Shown here: positions 4,913 to 6,569 of the stretch, piece by piece | Layout of the letters: every line of letters starts with the position of its first letter | Position numbering within the stretch: position 1 is the stretch's first letter | Assembly: GCA_009929095.1 (NCBI GenBank) | Contig: SABF01000083.1 | Location: 1-6,569, forward strand | Length of the DNA: 6,569 nt | From: Erysipelotrichia bacterium | GTDB lineage: Bacteria > Bacillota_I > Bacilli_A > Erysipelotrichales > Erysipelotrichaceae | Reading direction: 5' to 3' | Translations under genes and position numbers: made by a program | Notes under the pieces: generated by a model | Database searches by the model: none | What the model was told of the DNA's origin: nothing | Seen by the model: the letters and a program-made list of their open reading frames with translations, nothing else

Positions 4913-5911
4913 ATAACAGCTGAGCGCAGCTATCAAATTCTGGTCATCAATCCAGGCTCTACTTCAACCAAGCTGTCCATGTTTGAAAATGAGCGGTGCA
5001 CATTTTCAACAGATGTCTTTCATGACAGTTCCGTACTGATGAAATTTCCGACAATCAATGATCAGCTGGACTATCGTATGGAAGTGATCCGCCAGTTTCT
5101 CAGAGACAATCATATTGATTTGACAGGACTTGATGCGGTTGTGGGAAGAGGAGGAATCTGCTGCTCAGTTGAAAGCGGCATCTATCTGATCACTGATCAG
5201 CTGATCCGTGATACAAGAGAATGCCGGGGCGGCCTGTATCATTCCTCTATGCTGGGAGTGCAGATGGCTGAACGGATTCATAAAGCCTGCGGCGCTGCAA
5301 TGTAAATGGTGGATCCGCCGGTTGTTGATGAGCTGTCTGATGAGGCTTGCATTACCGAAGTAAAGAATGTATATCGCAAGACAGTCAGCCATGCGCTGAA
5401 TCTGAAGGAAACGGCCAGAAGACATGCTTGTGCTATTGGCAGAAAATATGAGGAATGCAATCTGATCGTCTGTCATATTGGCGGCGGCATTTCAATCACT
5501 GCCCATAAACATGGACGCATGGTGAATGGCAATGATGCTGGCGGACTGTCATCCTGGTTCGGCACTTCCAATTCGGATGAGATTCATGCCTTGGTCGAGA
5601 AAAATGATGCGACAGCGGTAAGAGTGTGGAATGCTATGATCTATCAGATCATTAAGTGGATTGGAATGATGAGTACTGTTCTGAAGGGGAATGTCGACGG
5701 GATTGTGCTGACCGGCAGCCTGCTCAGATTTCCTGAGATACAGCAGCGGATAGAAGAAAGCTGCGGCTGGATTGCTCCGATCAGTGCGTATCCCGGAGAT
5801 GCGGAACAGGAAGCGATGGCTATCAATGCGCTGCAAGTGCTGCGCGGTGAACTTGTGCCGAAGAACTATTCTGGGCATCCGGTATGGAATGGATTCAGGA
5901 CTGACTGCTGA
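4913..5911 (+). pseudogene. buk: Butyrate kinase, broken by start loss, nonsense codon and internal deletion
   Basis: Butyrate kinase makes ATP and butyrate from butyryl phosphate and belongs to the acetate kinase fold. The reading starts at codon ATA 4913 and quickly shows I-L-V-I-N-P-G-S-T-S-T-K, the conserved N-terminal phosphate-binding motif. Later come D-A-V-V-G-R-G-G, V-D-P-P-V-V-D-E-L, N-L-I-V-C-H-I-G-G-G-I-S, V-L-K-G-N-V-D-G-I-V-L-T-G and A-Y-P-G-D-A-E-Q-E-A-M-A. Three lesions are seen. The start codon is ATA after an intact AGGAGG. An in-frame TAA at 5303-5305 (codon 131) stands where the family has a tyrosine or similar residue before V-D-P. About 45 residues usually found between the G-R-M-V-N-G-N-D region and G-G-L-S-S-W-F-G-T-S (junction near 5539/5540) are absent, while the frame is kept. 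The C-terminus P-V-W-N-G-F is family-like. Two separate working halves are unlikely, since the deletion removes conserved core. A sequencing error could explain one lesion but not all three. Confidence 0.85.
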
Positions 5912-5932
5912 ACGCCCCGGCATGGTGCAGCA
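5906..5932 (+). terminator. Weak hairpin at the end of the butyrate kinase remnant
   Basis: TGCTG (5906-5910) pairs with CAGCA (5928-5932), and CGCC (5913-5916) pairs with GGTG (5924-5927) with one G-U. Only TTAATT follows rather than a T run. The stop codon lies in the left arm. It may be a decayed terminator. Confidence 0.3.
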
Positions 5933-5933
5933 T

Positions 5934-6483
5934 TAATTGCAATTGGTCGATATTTTGTTTCAGCAAACGAATCATAAACAGGTGTGATGCATTGACATCA
6001 CAGAAGGATAACGCTGCGCTGAACATCCGCAGGTTTATTCAATAATTCCGCAATCTGACGTTACTGTTTGTGATGCTCGATGATCTGTCTGCAATGGAAC
6101 ATCATGAACTTGAGAATCAGATTACGAAATGAAATCGCTGATTTCTGCAGCTGCTGATCTGCACTGGATGACGTGAAATTCTTGAAGAATGCCACTGAGA
6201 TCAATCAGAAAGTTGACAGTCGCAGAGGACGATCTATCTGAATGCATGATGTGATCTTGAGCAAACTGATATTGACAGAACTGTATTTCATTACCACAAT
6301 GAACCCATGCAGTATAAAACAGCCAGCTCACAATTTCTTGTTTATGGAGACTCCCGTTGCGATTGCCATTTCAGCGGATAGATGTAAGGAAATGGCAGTG
6401 ATACCCCATTTGGGGATGTGGAAGATACAGGAATTCTTACAAAGATATATGCCTGGCAGTTTGGTATCACAGCCAAAGTATAA
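5934..6483 (+). pseudogene. Likely frameshifted remnant of an unidentified gene
   Basis: No intact gene fits 5912-6483, but protein-like stretches appear on the plus strand in shifting frames. Frame 1 has N-L-T-L-L-F-V-M-L-D-D-L-S-A-M-E from 6052, with stops on both sides. Frame 3 has Y-E-M-K-S-L-I-S-A-A-A-D-L-H-W-M from 6123. Frame 2 has L-D-D-V-K-F-L-K-N-A-T-E-I-N-Q-K-V from 6164. Frame 1 resumes at 6250 with a run including T-V-F-H-Y-H-N-E-P-M-Q-Y-K and F-L-V-Y-G-D-S, is interrupted by TAG (6379) and TAA (6385), then continues to I-Y-A-W-Q-F-G-I-T-A-K-V and a TAA at 6481-6483. That stop falls exactly at the start of a strong terminator hairpin, as for a real gene end. The 5' boundary is arbitrary. 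I do not recognise the family. An uninterrupted homologue would settle it. Confidence 0.45.
5983..6002. repeat. Inverted repeat with TGTGAT...ATCACA ends
   Basis: TGTGATG (5983-5989) and CATCACA (5996-6002) are exact inverse complements around CATTGA. The outer six bases of each arm equal those of the operator candidate at 4723-4745, but the spacing is 3 bases shorter. It lies about 70 bases past the butyrate kinase stop. It could be a related protein site, a small RNA hairpin, or chance. Confidence 0.4.
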
Positions 6484-6521
6484 AAGAGTCGAGGAATCCA
6501 ATAAGGTCTCGATTCTTTTAT
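6480..6521 (+). terminator. Strong, nearly symmetric terminator hairpin
   Basis: The left arm 6480-6493 (ATAAAAGAGTCGAG) pairs with the right arm 6508-6521 (CTCGATTCTTTTAT) over 14 positions with a single G-U, around a 14-base loop. TTCTTTTAT in the right arm supplies the U tract for the plus strand; the mirror A-rich left arm would do the same for the minus strand, so it may act in both directions. It begins at the stop codon of the frame-1 remnant (6481-6483). Confidence 0.75.
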
Positions 6522-6569
6522 CATGAAGCAGACAATCAATTCTATCAGCCGGCAATGGTTCAGATGTTA
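6522..6569. other. Window edge, no supported feature
   Basis: After the terminator about 48 bases remain. An ATG at 6523-6525 opens a frame of 15 codons to the edge, but no Shine-Dalgarno precedes it, and it overlaps the terminator flank, so no gene is called. Confidence 0.5.

Noticed and set aside
4657..4923. 88-codon plus-strand open frame between the ABC operon and butyrate kinase
   Set aside because: It overlaps the ABC promoter, operator and leader. Its translation has no family likeness (checked for a ptb C-terminus) and no Shine-Dalgarno precedes it.
5983..6002. CRP/FNR-type binding site
   Set aside because: The CRP consensus needs TGTGA and TCACA separated by 6 bases; here they are 10 apart.
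6242..6526. 94-codon plus-strand open frame near the window end
   Set aside because: It runs through the terminator hairpin and has no ribosome site. The frame-1 remnant that stops exactly at the hairpin is the more coherent reading, though part of this frame may be a shifted piece of the same lost gene.

Overview
The window looks like chromosomal DNA from a low-to-moderate-GC Gram-positive bacterium (Bacillota). The evidence is a class B-type sortase, strong AGGAGG ribosome binding sites, a butyrate-kinase-type gene and Firmicutes-style ABC exporter genes. Erysipelotrichales or a related gut lineage is plausible, but I cannot fix the genus from sequence alone.

Layout. Bases 1-177 (+) are the C-terminal end of a 5'-nucleotidase-family protein. 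It converges on a sortase gene (208-957, -), with a hairpin terminator between them serving the minus strand. Upstream of the sortase, on the same strand, is a two-gene unit: an SPFH/stomatin-like membrane protein (1336-2244) and a 97-residue single-pass membrane protein (1041-1334) one base downstream, closed by its own terminator. Further upstream on the minus strand is an ABC exporter pair: ATPase (3967-4680) and a large two-lobed permease (2388-3974). These two overlap by 8 bases. A good sigma-A-type promoter precedes the ATPase, with an inverted repeat lying over its -10 box.

From about 4.9 kb the strand switches and the DNA looks decayed. A butyrate kinase reading frame (4913-5911, +) has a strong Shine-Dalgarno but an ATA where the start codon should be. 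It also has an in-frame TAA at codon 131 and appears to lack about 45 residues in the middle. After it, 5912-6483 has no intact gene. Protein-like segments in changing frames on the plus strand end at a stop codon placed exactly at a strong 14-bp terminator hairpin (6480-6521), so this is most likely a second broken gene. The last ~50 bases show nothing I can support.

How the parts fit. The intact genes all concern the cell envelope: an exporter, an SPFH membrane-organising protein with a small membrane partner, a sortase, and a probably secreted nucleotidase. The plus-strand metabolic locus (butyrate kinase plus an unknown gene) seems to have been lost. I see no mobile element, CRISPR array, tRNA or rRNA. 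The strongest leads for follow-up are the SPFH plus small-protein pair, the operator-like repeat on the ABC promoter, and the multiply broken butyrate kinase locus.
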